Source: Dasyornis broadbenti (taxonomy: Eukaryota > Chordata > Aves > Passeriformes > Dasyornithidae). From it: 64,000 nucleotides of DNA. This document shows, in pieces, positions 43,901 through 58,900 of the stretch. The notes under the pieces were generated by a model, which searched no databases, was not told the DNA's origin, and saw only the letters and a program-made list of their open reading frames with translations. The DNA lies in contig VZRN01002952.1 of the NCBI GenBank assembly GCA_013397935.1, positions 501,580-565,579 of the forward strand, given 5' to 3'. The translations under genes and the position numbers were made by a program. The stretch's first letter is position 1, and every line of letters starts with the position of its first letter.

Positions 43901-46900
43901 ATACAAGCAGGAAAACACTTTCATCATTTCAGACCTGAATTCATACTGAAAGCTGTGTGTAATCACTTGCCATATTCACTGAGCATGAGATTTGCCAGCG
44001 GATCTGCGTGTGAGCATGTTGGAGGCTGGCACCAGCAGCACTCATTCTCACTAGATGTGCCTTAACGTGATCTGGAAATCACAGGCACACCAAGAAATAG
44101 TAATGAGATGCAGCCTGCAAGCATTCTTCCTTAAAGAGACATTGTCTCCATGCACAGATGTGAAAATGGGAGAGGGATTTTAAATCCTGGCTTTTCACCA
44201 TGCCATATGGAGCTTTTTCTCAAATGAAAACACAGAATCCTTAAGTGAGAGCTTGCTGTAGTGGGTGTAGAGCCCAGAAAAATCACTGGCTGGATGGCCA
44301 AGGTGGAAAGAAGAGTGTTGGGGTGTTTTTGCAGTACCTTTATCTGTGGTGCCTACAGTATGAGCTGGATTCGTCATTTGTCCTGCATTCACTGAATTGA
44401 GTTCTGCTTGGGGGCGTTTCATGTGTGTGAATTGAGCTCTCCAATAAGGGGCGACAGGGTTTATAAAGACTCTGTTGCAGGCGACTTAAAATTAGGAAAG
44501 CGTTTCTCTTCAGTTTCCTGCAGATGGGCGTTTTCTTCGCAAATGTCAAGGGAGAGGTAAACTTGGAGAGGAGTAAAGAGAGTATCTTTTTGTTAGTCTG
44601 TATTTAAGGATGATGGGTGTGCCAAAAGTGATTTGAACTAAATGTATGTTGCCTTCCCTGCTTGAGGGTGGAAGGAGTCTGCTTTTTGTATCTATTCAAG
44701 GCAAATAAAAAGGTAGCATGGACACTGTTTCTGTTTAGGGACAAGGAAAAATACATCTTTTCAGTTGAAAATAGAGTTTTGAAGAAGTCGCTCGTAATGC
44801 TCTTGAATAGGAGAACAAAACACCTCGTCTTGAGTATTTTTTGTTGTTGTTGTTTTTTTAATGTAAGTTATTGGCGCAGAGAGAACGCATTCAGAGTTTG
44901 ATGGTGAAGTTGAGTGTGGAGACTTGTCTGTGTTTCTGGTAATTTATAGAGGGCAGCCTTCTGATGCTGTTGGATCCACCTCACTGCCAATCTGTAAGAA
45001 CGCATGTTGTGTGGCTGAGATTTCTTAATCGTGTTTTACCTTACTTTTAGTGTGTGGACCAGATATTGGAAACAGGCAAGAGAATTCCACAGTGTTTTTC
45101 CAAATTAACACCTTCTGTAAGGAACAAGTGAGTGACTCAAATCTTAGTTCCTGCAAATAACTCCTTACCATCCCTGCTGTGCATTGCAGGGGTTGGGTGA
45201 TATCTTTAGTGAACAGGGAGCAGAATCTTGTCTACAGTGGAAAATTTTGAATGTTTTTAGCATCTCCTCTAATATGAAGAGGTTTGGCAATGCTAAATTA
45301 TTAAAAGGATATTCAGACTTCCGTGAGCTTTTAAAGTGAAAATGTTTTAGACATACAACCAGATGAAGAAAATTCTTTAAACCTCTTGGTTTAAAAGTGC
45401 AGGGGCAGCTTCAGTGTATCTTTCACTAATAAAGTCCTCCCTAGGAGAGAAATCTCTAAATTGTTACTTGCTGTGTCACGTTGTTGCTGACTTGTTTCCC
45501 CTATTACTTACATAAACCAGCAGGATAAACAGGCACAGGAAATGACTGGGAATTGTACATTGTTGGAGGATGATGTTAGGTGCCCGCTGCTGTGAAAAAT
45601 ACTCACTTCAACTTTTTAAAGAAGATTTGACTCCTGCTTGTTTTGTCATTTTAAGCATAAAGGATAAGTTTTTCTTGTAACTCTGGAACGGGAGGTGTGG
45701 AATTACTTCAGAAAATTCATTTTTGTTTTGAACGCCCTAGCCCTGCTGCGTGATTGTGCTGGAATTCCTCTATCAAAAGGGTTGCTCTGTCGACAATTAC
45801 CATGATCCTTGTCTTCATCCCAGCTTTGAATCCACTGGGCTATTGAATAGGCAAATAAAACCGGCTGGTTCAGGAAGATGAAACAAAGTATCTGCCTGAA
45901 TTCTTAATTTCATTAGAGGGAAGAAGAGACACGTAGACATCAAGAGGAGGGGATGAATCTTTATGCTCACCCCCCTGACATGACTGAATTTGCAGGAAGA
46001 TCAGCTGAGAGCAAGCCCCAGCCTTGCTGCACGGCCCTTCACCTGCAATGCAGTGCTGGGCAGCTGCAGCTGGGTGCTGGAGGCAAATCCCTCTTCTCCC
46101 TCACTCTTGCACAAAGCTTTGCTGCATTTGAGGAGAACCAGCCCCTCAGTCTGCTGCTGATGTCCCCCTGCTTCCCCAACACTGTGCTGTCTGATTTTTG
46201 ATGGCTTTTTCGAAAGCTGTTGGGCTGTCTTCAGGAATATCTTTATCCATGGGAGGCCGTGCTTCTTGCAGGTAGGTGCCCCTCTCTGATTTTTGTCTTG
46301 TGAATTTGCAGTTCTTCAGAGAATAAGGACTTTTGGGAGGGTCTCTCTAGATGTGGAATTCACATGAATTCCATAGAACACCTGGCATTTTGCCTTAGCT
46401 TTGCTGTTCCACATTGTTTTCCTTAAGTAAAATATCACTATATAGTTGTAGAGAGACCCTGCAGATCCAGTTCATTCTGATGATTAATTAGCACAATGAG
46501 AGAGCAAAAGGAAAAGGTGATCACTGTGTTCTTCTGTAGATCAGAGGTGGCTATGAAAAAAAGTATCCTAGAACACTTGTTTTTAATGTGTAAACAATCA
46601 TTTAGTATAGGATTTTTATATACTTTATCTGCATTTTGCAATTTTGCCAACAGCTGTTTCAGCTGTCATCTTTAAATACTGGGTAGGGATTTTTCTGCTG
46701 TCTTTAACAGCCTTTTGTGCCTTTTAGAGTACTGTCTTTGTGAGCAACGCAGACAGATGAGGCTTGTGCTCTTGTAGATCAGTTTTTCTTAGGTAATAAT
46801 ACATATTCTGCACTGATTAATTCTCTCTTAATCTGTTTCTTTGGCTAACATGGTCATTTCAGCGGAAGAATATGGTGGGGTGTAATAACATCAAACAAAT

Positions 46901-49900
46901 TTTCACAGGAAGGCAAAGGAATGAGATGTTTTGGAGGTGATTTCATAAAGGAACTAGAAATGTATGTGACCTGAATTCAGCGTTCTTACATGAGTTGGTA
47001 TCACAGATTATAATACAGAAGTGAATGCTTTTGGATCCCCATGAAAGACTCAGCTGCAGACTCCAGGGTGTGTCGTGTGTGTGAGACTGCCAGCAGCAGG
47101 ATTCGTCAGCCCCTTAGGAGGGGCACAGAAAGCTTCCAGGAGAATGGGCTTTAGTGCTTCCAGTAACTTCTTCCTCGGTGCATGAAATTGCTATTATTGA
47201 GAAGCACTGGGACTGCAGCATGGCATGGTGTGTCTGTCTGCATCGCTGCCACTTAAGGGGAATTTTCTTTTGAGTCCTTTTTAATCCCCTGCATCCTGTG
47301 CAGTTAAAAAAGTGAAAATCCTGAAACAGCACTTGGGAGAATTACTCTTTACTGCTCACGCTATGTGTGTGGCTCCTGGCTTAAAATCTTTCTGTCCAGT
47401 TCTCATTCTCTTTACTTTGTTTACAGGATTTGTTGTCTCTGAGCATCTAATCTCCCCTTCAGCTGTTCTGTCAATGGCCATTTCTTGCCTTTGCTCTTAA
47501 TTTGGTGATATTGTGTGGCTTTATTTGCAGCATGGCTGTCTCCAAAAGAATGCAGCAATTTTAAAGAAGCTTTTTGACCTCTAAGACTTTCTGCACCCCT
47601 TACTGCAGGTTTCCTTCTTCCTATCCCCGATTTGTAATTCAGTGACTAAAAGGTCTAACTACTAAATATCTCAGGGCTGGATCAACGTACGATGTTGTTA
47701 ATAAAAGTCTCGTTAGCTTGGCAGTCTTTGGTTTATGCTTGGAGACCACTAAGCTATTCCTGAACTTAAAAACTCAGCAGGACTTACTGACAGCAGACTG
47801 AAAGTGAATTCCTGGTGATGGGTTGTGTCTGGAATGAGCTTTGTAGCTCCTCCTTACTTAAATGAACTTCAGTTGTGGATTTTAAGTGGCTACAGATTTA
47901 GTCATCATCAGGTTGGGATGCAAGATTTCACCCTTTTTCTGCTGTTTAAGATGGCTGTAGTTTGAATGTGTTAGCAGTGTATTTAATGTGGGAAGTCCCA
48001 GCAGAGTGCAAGTGTAATAGGTCAATGCTGAACATTTATTCTACTGTATAACTATTCCAAATGGAAATATTACTTTTTTCCCATGGGTTGAGAGGAGTTA
48101 GTTCAGCCTTGATACGATGATCAGGACTCCAGCTCAGGTCCAAGTCTTGAAAACTGCATCTGAGGGCCTGCATGTGGTTGTTGGCATATCCACTGGGTGG
48201 GCAGTTCCTCCTTCTTGCAGCAAAAGGAGTTGAATTTGAAAGAGGGTGCTGGAAGGCACCGCTGTTATCTGCTACTTCCCTGCAACAATAGTTTCAATAC
48301 GAGAAACTTCCTCTAATTCACTGCCTGGGAACTTATTGTAAAGAATCTTATCTTGTGTTTGTGTCACTGCTGTACTGAAGTTTGCTGCTCACCTCTTTGG
48401 ACAACTCCTGCTGGTTTTTAGTATCTCATGCTTCTAAGGAAAGAAAACTTACTGTTGGTATCTTTGCAGTACTTTGCCCTTAAATCATGCGAATGGGCTG
48501 TAGGCATTGTTTTCATGATAAATGTTTGCTTTGTACAGAAGGATCTTGAGTCCTTGTACACATTTAATCATTCCCTGTAATGCTTTGTAAAGTAAATAAA
48601 TTATCTTATTTTAGTATTAGTGTTTCACGAGCTGATTGGCTGGGATGAGTGTGATGCCATGAAGGAGCTGAGACACGGGAGATGTTTTATTCGGGGTTTT
48701 GAGGAGCATTGAGGTGGCCTTTGCTGACATGGCCTTCACAAGCAAGAATTCAGAGTAGCACATTTGGGGAAAAGTTTAACACCTAAAATGAACATTTTTA
48801 TTTATGAATGTGGGAGCGAAAAAGCTGCATCACCTTAGTGCGTGGTTCCAATGCCTCTGCAATCACAAGCTCTTAGGAGGGTTTACTGAACATCTGCTCT
48901 GCGTCCTCCCACTCTCCATAGTTCAGACAACTGTAATCAACTTTGGATCTCGAGTGAAGAAATGAACTAAAAATGCAGCCTGTCCCTTAAGACCAGGAGA
49001 AATAAATGTCAAGATTAGGGGCTCTAGTGTTCTAAAGTATCAGAAGCCAGAGGACTCTTAAATATTCATTTGACCTTGAACGTGAAAGGTACAAAGGGCC
49101 GCAAGTTCGGAAACACTGGTTAACTTTTCCAAGAGAGTAAAAACTAAATGAAGTTAGTCTTTAAAATAAAATTCATCAACATTTAAAATTCCAAGTTTTA
49201 CATGGGATAACAAATGAAATATAAATCTGCTTTAGAAAAAGTCCTCACTGAATGAAAGGCAGAGAAAGGGTTCAGTGGCTGATACTTTGGTGGGATCACA
49301 AGACTTTTAACTCTCTACTCTGGACTTCTCTTGGTTCCACTGTAAAAGTGGGCATTAAGGTGTATTTCTCAGTAGTATACAAAAAACCATTTCTAATTAC
49401 TTTTATACTAGCTTAGGAATAATAGCATTGAAATGTGAGTAGCTTTTCTGAAGGCTGAGTATTCCATCTCCTCCATCATCAGCAATCCCTGGTGTGCTGT
49501 GGAAGCTGCAGACCTGAGGAGTAACGTGAGCCATTCAGTGTGTTCTCTTTCAGACCCGACACCCAGCACCGGGGCCCTGCTGCTCATTCCGAGAGTGATC
49601 TTCCAGAGCAAGAGGAGGAAATCCTGGGATCTGATGATGATGAGCAAGAGGATCCAAATGATTACTGTAAAGGTGAGCACTTGCCTGTTTAAGATGCAGG
49701 TTTTTCAATGGAATCAAAGAGTTCCCTCCATTTCCCATTTGCTATAGAGAAGGAAAATAGACTCTGTCTTACATTAAGGGTGTTTTGAAACTGCATGATG
49801 ATAATAACATTTCACAAACCAACATGAACTGGAGAAGGTGGTCTCCAAGTTTTCCTCTGTTATCAGTCAAGATTTGAGTTGGAGAGCTCTTTTTAATGTG

Positions 49901-52900
49901 TGAGTTTAAAGCTGTTAACTTTTCCTCTGTGCCAGAGGGCTTTCTGTCTTGATAAAAGTAGGCATTTAATTTTTTGATTGTCATTGTAAAAATGACACTT
50001 TCAAATCATTTTCATATTCTTTGGTTTTCTTTTGAAGATCAGATCATTATCTTGATATCCATTCTTCAGAAAAATTTGTCTCTGCAAATAGCCTACCCCC
50101 ATTTCTCTGAGTAGAAACTAAATATAGAGCAAATTAAAACACCAAATCACAATTTCTTTTCTTTGTTCTGTTTTCTGCCACTTCCATCTCTGGCTGTTCA
50201 TGTTTTTGCTTCTGTGATGGAATCCTTTTGTGTAGTCAGTAACTTGAGAGACATGAAAATGCAGAGGAGACTTCCTGGTTTTAGTGGCAGAATGTCTTTC
50301 AGTCAGGAAAATTGCAAGAAAAACTGTCGGGATCTACTGGATGCAGTATTCTATGGGGTCAGAGCATGCAAAAGCAATGCTGATATTTAGCTGAAAAATT
50401 CTGTTACCATCACAACCTGTGTTTTCCAAAGGTGGTCAGCCTAGCAGACTTCAGGTGTTTGCACTTCAGGAAATATTTTGTGGTGCTGCAGTGATTGTGC
50501 TGCTTGTTCCACACACCTGTTCTCTGGTTCTTGTTTTTCCAGGGGGTTACCACCTTGTGAAAATAGGAGATCTCTTCAATGGCCGTTACCACGTGATTCG
50601 GAAGCTTGGATGGGGCCACTTCTCCACCGTGTGGCTGGCCTGGGACATCCAGTAAGTGTTCCTGTTCCAGCTGGTGTTCCTGGCAGGAATGTACAAACTT
50701 GAGCAGAAAACGTCTTTTTACTTGTAGATAAAACCACAAAGCATTAGCTGTCCACATCCTAGCACAGAAGTTTCTTCTGATATTGTGCATGCAAGCGTGT
50801 GGGAGGGAATTAACAGGACAAACCATATCTGTGGGAAGAGTACTCTTGTGTTCAGCAGTCTCTGACCTATTATTCAATTTTTTGAGAAATGACTAACATG
50901 AATCTTTTGTTAAAAAAGACTCAAAGACTGTCTTTGAGTATTTAAACCTTATTTTACCACGATTCGTGAAATAAACTCTCTTGCATGCAAAAGAATTGGG
51001 ATAATCCTGGAGAATAAATTCTTTGTATGAGCACTAACAGTTCCTAATTTACTTGCCATGTGTGCACAGAGGGAGGAGATTTGTGGCGATGAAGGTGGTG
51101 AAGAGTGCAGAGCATTACACAGAAACAGCACTGGATGAAATCAAGTTGCTGAAATCGGTGAGTGCCTGAGTTGGGTTCAATTTTATTTTTTTTTTTCCCA
51201 TTTTGGGGAGTTTACATTTGTCATGTGCTTGATATTTCCAGATCATCAAGAATCTGTGTAGGAACCAAACAGTGCAGTGGATCTGACTCAAAATAACCTC
51301 TTTCTCTGCAGGTCCGCAACAGTGATCCAAATGATCCCAGCAAAGAGAAAGTTGTTCAGTTATTAGATGACTTCAAGATTTCAGGAGTGAATGGTTCTCG
51401 TATCCTTTTCTGGAATAAAAGCCAAGAATTGTGGAAAGATGGGAGTTGCCTGGACTCTTTTGGCAGCCAATGGCCAGGCATCCCTTTCCCTGCCCAAGGA
51501 AACCTGCTCTAGAAGGATCTGCCTCAAAACTGCCTGCTGAGCTCAGATCCAGTGATGATTCAATCTGGTGTAATTTGTGTCAGCACTGCTTGGTTGTGCT
51601 TTTAATGTTCTGCCACCAGTTTGTGAATCAGGACTGAGTGGCTGTGTCAGAGGTACCCTCGAGGCAGGAGAACCCATCTACCTCAACCCCTCAATTTTGC
51701 AGGCAGCCTGTTAACACCCTGTAATTTCAGTAAAGCAGTACAGCGTGTTAAGATCAGTAGCTGAAAATAGTGAATGGGCCATCTCTGACTTGAAAATAAG
51801 CTTGGTTTCTAGTTATGGAAACATCTTACTTTTTTTATTTATCAACATTGTTAGGATGTTTAAAGTGTATTGCTTTGACAGGGGCCTGTAGTTCTGGGAA
51901 CAGCCTTCTCATAGGCAGTGATTTGTAGCAAGTCCTAATAATGCATCCTCAAAACTTGAAAGTTGGATTTTTGTGCATGTTTTCACTTTGTAATAGCTTA
52001 AATTTTATTTCAGTGAGAACTGCTAGGCTGCTTGAGAGAATTGAGCTGTTGATTATAAACAGTAGGCCCATAATGCATTTCCTTTAACTTTTTTGTCTGA
52101 GTAATGTTGATTTGATCTTGTATTTCTTCCACTCATGTGAAATATGTGCTTTCTGCCAGTGTAGGTGAAAAGCAGCCTAATAAACTCCTAGAAGTTTGGC
52201 TTCTGAAACAAGGGCACTGTACTGAATATGTCACTGGAGTGACTGTAACTGTTGAGATCTTATAAAAAGCAGATCATATAAATACAGTTGAAATCCAGGC
52301 TTGTCAAAAGTTTGTTTTGCTGATAAAGATGCGAAAGAGGGTGAAGAAATTGACTTAATTGTTCTGAAGTTTACGTATGAAATGGAAATGTTATCTTTTC
52401 AGGTAGTGCTGGTGCAGAGAGACCTGGCATCGAGTTTTGCCTGGGGCAGAAGCATAGGCTGTTCCAAAACATAGAGTTAATGCTAATGTACATTTGTGCA
52501 ACTGGCTTCCACTTCAAGAAGAACATTGCTACTGCTGCAGTAGGACCTTTGTGCAGCTCCATCCTTATTTTATTTTATTTTAGATAATGGCACTGTTGTG
52601 TAGGATAGGATGGTGCTGGTGAGGAAGGCAGCTTTTTAAGCTGTGTCAGAAAGATGAGGGTTCTTTAACATAAAATGCCTGGCTGGTATGGATTTCTTTT
52701 GATCCTCAGTCCTGGGAATTTGGGACTCCTTGGGTCTGGATGTCCAGTTTTTTCCTTGATTCAGTTCCAGATATCTGTATGGTGTTTGAAGTTCTAGGGC
52801 ATCATCTCCTGAAGTGGATCATCAAGTCAAATTATCAGGGTCTTCCACTCCCTTGTGTCAAAAAAATCATCAAACAGGTTAAGTTCCAGTTCTGGCTGCA

Positions 52901-55900
52901 CTCTTCCCCTTGACCCAGTTAAAACTTTTTCACTAATCTTTCTCGGACCCAAGGAAACAAAAGTTGAAAATCTGTGGTATCTCCCTCATGCAGCAAAATA
53001 TTCTTATGCTAATACTTCCTTTCTCTACTGCAAGCCTCTTCTGCTGCAGATAGTTATTTTCTGACTCTTAAACTATGATGGGAAGCTGGCTTTGCTTTTA
53101 ACCTCTTCTTACCGCAGTCATTCCTCATAAGTGAAGTATTTTTTTAAAGCTGTCACAGTAAGCACGGAGCTTAATGATGGGAAGAGCAAGAGAAACTGGT
53201 TCTCTCTGCTGGGTGGTTGCCTAAGAAGAAACACCTTTCTACATGGGAGGTGCAGGGGAGCAGGAAAGTGAGATTTTATTGTAGAGTATTAAAATTAGAT
53301 TTTTGCCTGTGATAAGTAAAGTTATGAGGGTAAATAGAGTATTTTCAAGTGGTAGCTAAAATCTGTATGCAAATCTTTTTTTTTTTTATTNNNNTTTTTT
53401 TTTTTTTTTTTTTTTTTGTGGAACTAGGTAGTAACCACTGATCACATCAGCTCTGACCTGGAGTATTCTCAAACACACAAACCCTTTCAGGTTCACTGGC
53501 CATCCTAGGCAATTTTGCATTTTCACTTTGCTCTCTATTAGACTGTCTAATGGTTGACTTCCTTCTCACTTGCCTGCAGGTTCTTCAGGGTCTGGATTAC
53601 TTGCATACAAAATGTCGAATCATTCACACAGATATAAAGCCTGAGAACATCTTGCTGTGTGTGAATGACCAGTACATTCGCAGGCTGGCTGCAGAAGCAA
53701 CAGAGTGGCAGAGATCTGGGGCTCCCCCACCATCTGGCTCTGCAGGTGATTCTTTTTTTCTTTTTTCCCCCTGAAAATTGGTGCTGTTTCCCCCCTATAC
53801 CCCCAAATCATCACTAAGGAAAACTTCCTGAGTACAGTGGAACAATAATGCAAATAACCTTTGAAAATCTGAGTGTAAATTGTGAAATTAGTGATAAATT
53901 GCAACTCAGAGATGACTGGGAAGGCAGTTTGTGTGAGAGAAAAGAAGGGAGGATAAATGCACACTGGCACCTGATTTTTAACAAAAGCTAACCTGTCATT
54001 AGTAAAGTCAGTCTTACGTAGCACAACGCTGATGCACTCAACATAGAACTGGAGTGAAAATGTGGCAAAATACTTCTCCCATTTCCTTCAGAAGTTTATT
54101 ACCTTTCATTGCATGATGCTGGAAATGCATTTGATGAGAGTTTCAACAGGATGATTTATTTGTTGTCAGTTTGCAGAAGGCTGAAAAACTGAAACAGCTT
54201 CCTTGACATGCAAACATCCCCTAAAGATCTGAGGGCAAATTTTCTTTTATTCCTTGTGTTCCTCGTCAGAATATCCATCTGTAGCAGTGTGTACTTTTCA
54301 AAAACCACTGCAGTGTGTACTGGAAGGCTCTGTCAGTCATAATCTTACAACACCAACGTTGAGCTGAACTGCTCATAGCATAGCTTAAGGGAGCTCCCTA
54401 AAGTTTGGTATTTTAATGCTTTGATTTGCATTTTCATTTGGGTAGGATGCATAATGCATGCAGTAAATGAAGCTACGTGACAGGAAGTTTAAGTCTTTGA
54501 TATCAGTCAAGCAAGTCTCCTGTCTGAAACTTGAATTATGTATTTGCTCATTTAATGTTTTTACCATTTTTTTTATCGTTGTGTTTTTGTAGAAGAATGA
54601 GCCTTCAAAATCACATTTGCTGATATCATTAAAATGTTGTTCTCAAACCACATAGGAAAAATGTACCTTAACATCAGAGTGCAGTGGCAGTTTTTGAATA
54701 TAGACATACTGATTTACTGATCTTCCTTTCCTTTTCAGTGAGCACTGCACCACAGCCGAAACCAGTAAGTGTAATAACTTTCATCTGTAAATATGTGTCT
54801 ACTGATAGTATTTCCTGCATTGTTTCATAATCCAGTCTGCATTAAGAGGAAGCAATCTCATATCAGAAGAAAAAGTGTGATTTGGGTTTGGCCTAGGCAT
54901 CAAGTTCAATGCTGTCTTGGACTTGTAAATGGTATTAGCTCATTTATCCCCAGGAAAAGGAGTCCTTGTGGTGATCTCAAGATCTGTTGTGAAAGTGACT
55001 GTTTTGTGGAGTCTGAGATCCCTCCCTTGGAGAATAATGTAGGTTTTTCAGGTCAGGGCAAAAATGCACTGATAAGAGCCATAGACAAGTGGTTCAAAAC
55101 CCAGAATAGCTGCTTTTTATCTGGGAGAGGAGCTGTCTCCAGCATTTTCATCACAGACTGCTTCCTCAGCTCTAAGATAAATTAAACCTTGGTGCGTTTT
55201 AGATTTATTGAAGTATAAAATGTTAAGTCAAATTTCTATGCTTGCTTCTGTGTAGGCTGACAAAATGTCAAAGAATAAGAAAAAAAAGTTGAAAAAGAAG
55301 CAGAAACGACAGGCTGAGTTGTTGGAGAAGCGAATGCAAGAGATAGAGGAAATGGAGAAAGAAGCAAACCCTGGGCAGACACAGCCTGAAGAGGAGGAAG
55401 AAGCTCAGACCCCTCTGGAAATGCTCGTAAAAGTCAGTGCACCAGAGGAAAATGCCAACAAAAAGCCAGGTATGCATGTAAAGGCATTGCTGACATGGAA
55501 GGGACAGTGTTGTGGGTATGAGGAGGGTACACCTTTAGAAGAGTGGCCGTTGTCGTTTAACCTGTTTGTGTTGTGTTCTGTCCTTCCCATGAGACTGGAA
55601 AATTTCCTGTGATAAACTGAACTAATGAACGTGTTCAGTTACGTTTTGAGTGTTCCCTTGAACAGTTTCCAGCTATTTGTTAAGACATATTCTGCTACAT
55701 TCTCATTTACCCCCTCTTCCAGCACAAGTCCTTGCACAGGAGCAATCTAATCTCATGGAAAGCAGCGTGGAAAAATGTGCACCAGAAATCAACTGCAATG
55801 GAGTGATACCAATGACGGACTTGACAGACTCTGGGAACGAAGGGTCCGTGCGACTCGAGGACGACCTTCACAACGCCAATGACTGTGGCAATCCCCCTCA

Positions 55901-58900
55901 CGTCCAGAAGGCTGAGAACTTCCATAGCTGTAATTACAGTCAGCACAACAGTGGCTCACAGAACAGGCCTCAAGAAGCAATGTCGGACTCGTTTGTGCCC
56001 TTGGCCCCCGAGGATTCCATGGTGTGTCAGCCCACGTCCAGCGAAGAGCAGGCATTCAGTGACCAGATCAACAATTTTCAGGAAAGCATCAGGACAGAGA
56101 CCCCTTCAGAGGATGAGAATGAGAATAACAGCCCGACAGACAACAAAGGTATAAGAGGAACCTTGTAAGAAAGGGCTCCTTGATGTGGGAGATATCTTTG
56201 CAACACTTCATCATATTAATAGAAATGTGCATTTTGTAGGCTGAAGTGGTCAGAACCATCTGTTTGAGACTTTTCCTGCCAGGAGTAATTAAGCTGGAGT
56301 CATACTCCAAGGTGCTTGCTGTTTGAAGCTTCCAGTTGTAGTTGGACCTTAGTTTTGACTTTCGAATGCATAAATATTCCTGTTTTTAAGATATACCTAT
56401 ACATTTGGTTTTCTGTGGAGGAACATTTCCTCCTTTGAATGAGGTATTCCTTATGTGATTTTCCTTAAGTCTACAGATTGTCACTTCCTGTTAAATTAAG
56501 GGATTGGTACTGTTCAGTGTGTTCTGACAGTTGGGCTCTTAAATGCAGCAAAGGTAACTTCTCTCAGTTACTCGAGGTGGGTAAATGTTTCCCCAGAACT
56601 GAAAATGCAGCCAGAAACAAAGCTTATACAGTGTAGGAAAAAACCCCAACCTCTTTGTTGCTTTTATTTAAATAAGATTTTCTTCAGAGTGGGGAAAAAA
56701 AAAGTCTTAGGAGAAGGTAAGACATGCAGTAGTGTACAGGAATTTAAACACGTTCCAGGTGCGTATATGTTAAAAATATGAATTGGTAAAACTGTCCATT
56801 TTTGCATCTTTGTCTCAATGTCAGGTGATACATATTTCCTTGGAGAAGGAGGGTGAAACTACCATTACTCACCATGTAGTTATTAAAAAAAAGTATTCTA
56901 GCATTTTCTTGCCAGTGTACCACTGGGGGAGTTACATGAATGAAAAGTAGCAAGAGGAGTTTAGATTTGGAAACTTGAACTGCTCTCAGCTGGATGCCTC
57001 TGCTGGGTTACTGACATCTTTTGGTTCTCACAGCCCTCTCCCAAATCCACACCTTTGAGCTCTCCCAAATTTTATCTTTAGAGCTACAGCTGGGTGATGT
57101 CATTTAGTGACTTCATACTTTTGCTCTCCATCGTGTCATTCAGTTTTCCCAATATATCCTTTGGCTCTGGTAACTGTGTAGCAGCAGTGAGTGATGGGTT
57201 TGTGAGAAAGGTACTCTGAAGGAAGAGTCTCCCTGCTAAAGATTTAGGAAGGCTTAAGGGGGTTGTGAGGCTTGTTTTGTTTCTGGCAATGCCCTTATTG
57301 CGACAGGTTTTTGTTAAATACAGACAGGCTGTGCCAAAAATGCTGGGAAATAGTCACTCTTGCATATGCTTATTTATCCTCCTGCTTTATGACACCAGTT
57401 GGGTCTTAATGGTGTTGATAGTGCAGAGTGATGCTCATTTTTATACCCAAGCATCAGGGAGGGAACAGTTCTGATCCATAAGAAAAACTTCCTGGCTGGG
57501 GAGAGGTTGATAGGATTTGGGTGACAGATGGTGACACCGCCTATGTAGCTTTAATCAGCTGTTGTACACATTGCCTCTAGGAAAATCAGCTGCTGGGAAT
57601 TTCCTTCTTAATCCTCTTGAGCCCAAGAATGCAGATAAGCTCAAAGTGAAGATAGCTGACCTAGGAAACGCCTGCTGGGTGGTAAGTTTAGTCTTTTCAC
57701 ATTAACTGCAGATTCAGTCAGTTTGCCAAGATGGAAAATAATCTGTAAAACAGATTCTTAGACCTGGCTGTGAAAGCAGTGACAGTTGGAAACTATGACG
57801 AGGAGAAAAGGGGGAAGCAGGGACTCAAGGAAAGAAATAGTTCTCTAAACACAAGATTTCAGTCCCTGCTTTGGATGCCTCACTGGCATTTGATTACTTC
57901 TACTAGGCCTATGAACCATGCCACATACAGTGTGTAGAAATCCGCTTATGTGAAACTTTTTAAGGAATTCATAGCTCTTCTGGAGACTGAGAAAGTTGCA
58001 AACAGTTGCTGTGATGTGCCGGTTCTGTAGCTTGTCAGACTATTTCAGTGCATTCACGAGCACATGAAAGAGACTCACACAATAAAACTCCCAAGTTTTA
58101 TTCTTTGATGGTTGTGCTGTGCTGCTTTCAAATATTTGACATTTCAAATAGAAGAAATATTTCTTTTTACTTGGCTTCTAAAATAGCAAATTGCTTCAGA
58201 TCTTATGGGAGAGATGAGTCTCAACTCAGAATTGCACATCAGGCTTGCAGCATCTGGCAAGGTGATGTCTTAACTGGTGTTTCTTATCTGCTTTAAGGCA
58301 GCTGAACTGTGGCCTGTCTGCCAGGAGTAGGAGTAGGAGATGCTGCAGGGTCTTCCTTTATTCTACTTTTGTGGCTTGCTTTCCTCTAAATTGCTGGAAT
58401 GTTTCACTTGAGGAGGACTATCTCATGTAGAGCGTTTAAGCAGTACTTGCAGGAATATAAGGAAATAGTTAATGAGGATGTAAAATGCAAGTGAAATATA
58501 ATGGTGATGAGCTTTGATCTACTCTGGCCTTCCAGGTTGTTGATTCTCCTCTTCTAAGCAGTCTTTAGCTGTTTAGTAAAACATTTCTTCTCTTTAGCAC
58601 AAGCATTTCACTGAAGACATCCAGACAAGACAGTACCGGTCCCTGGAGGTGTTGATAGGGTCAGGGTACAACACCCCTGCTGACATCTGGAGCACGGCCT
58701 GCATGGTGAGTTCTGCCAGCTGGGGTTGTTCCTCCTCTGTGCTCTGCCCTCTGAGCTGCTGAGGGGCTGGCCAAGCCTGGCAAAAAACCTTCACAAGCGT
58801 TCAGTCAACTTCCAGACTTGCTGAATAATAGGTTTCCATACCAGAGTTGTTTCTTTTATGTATCTTTTTTATCCACATGTGGCTTTCCTTTTGAAAATGT

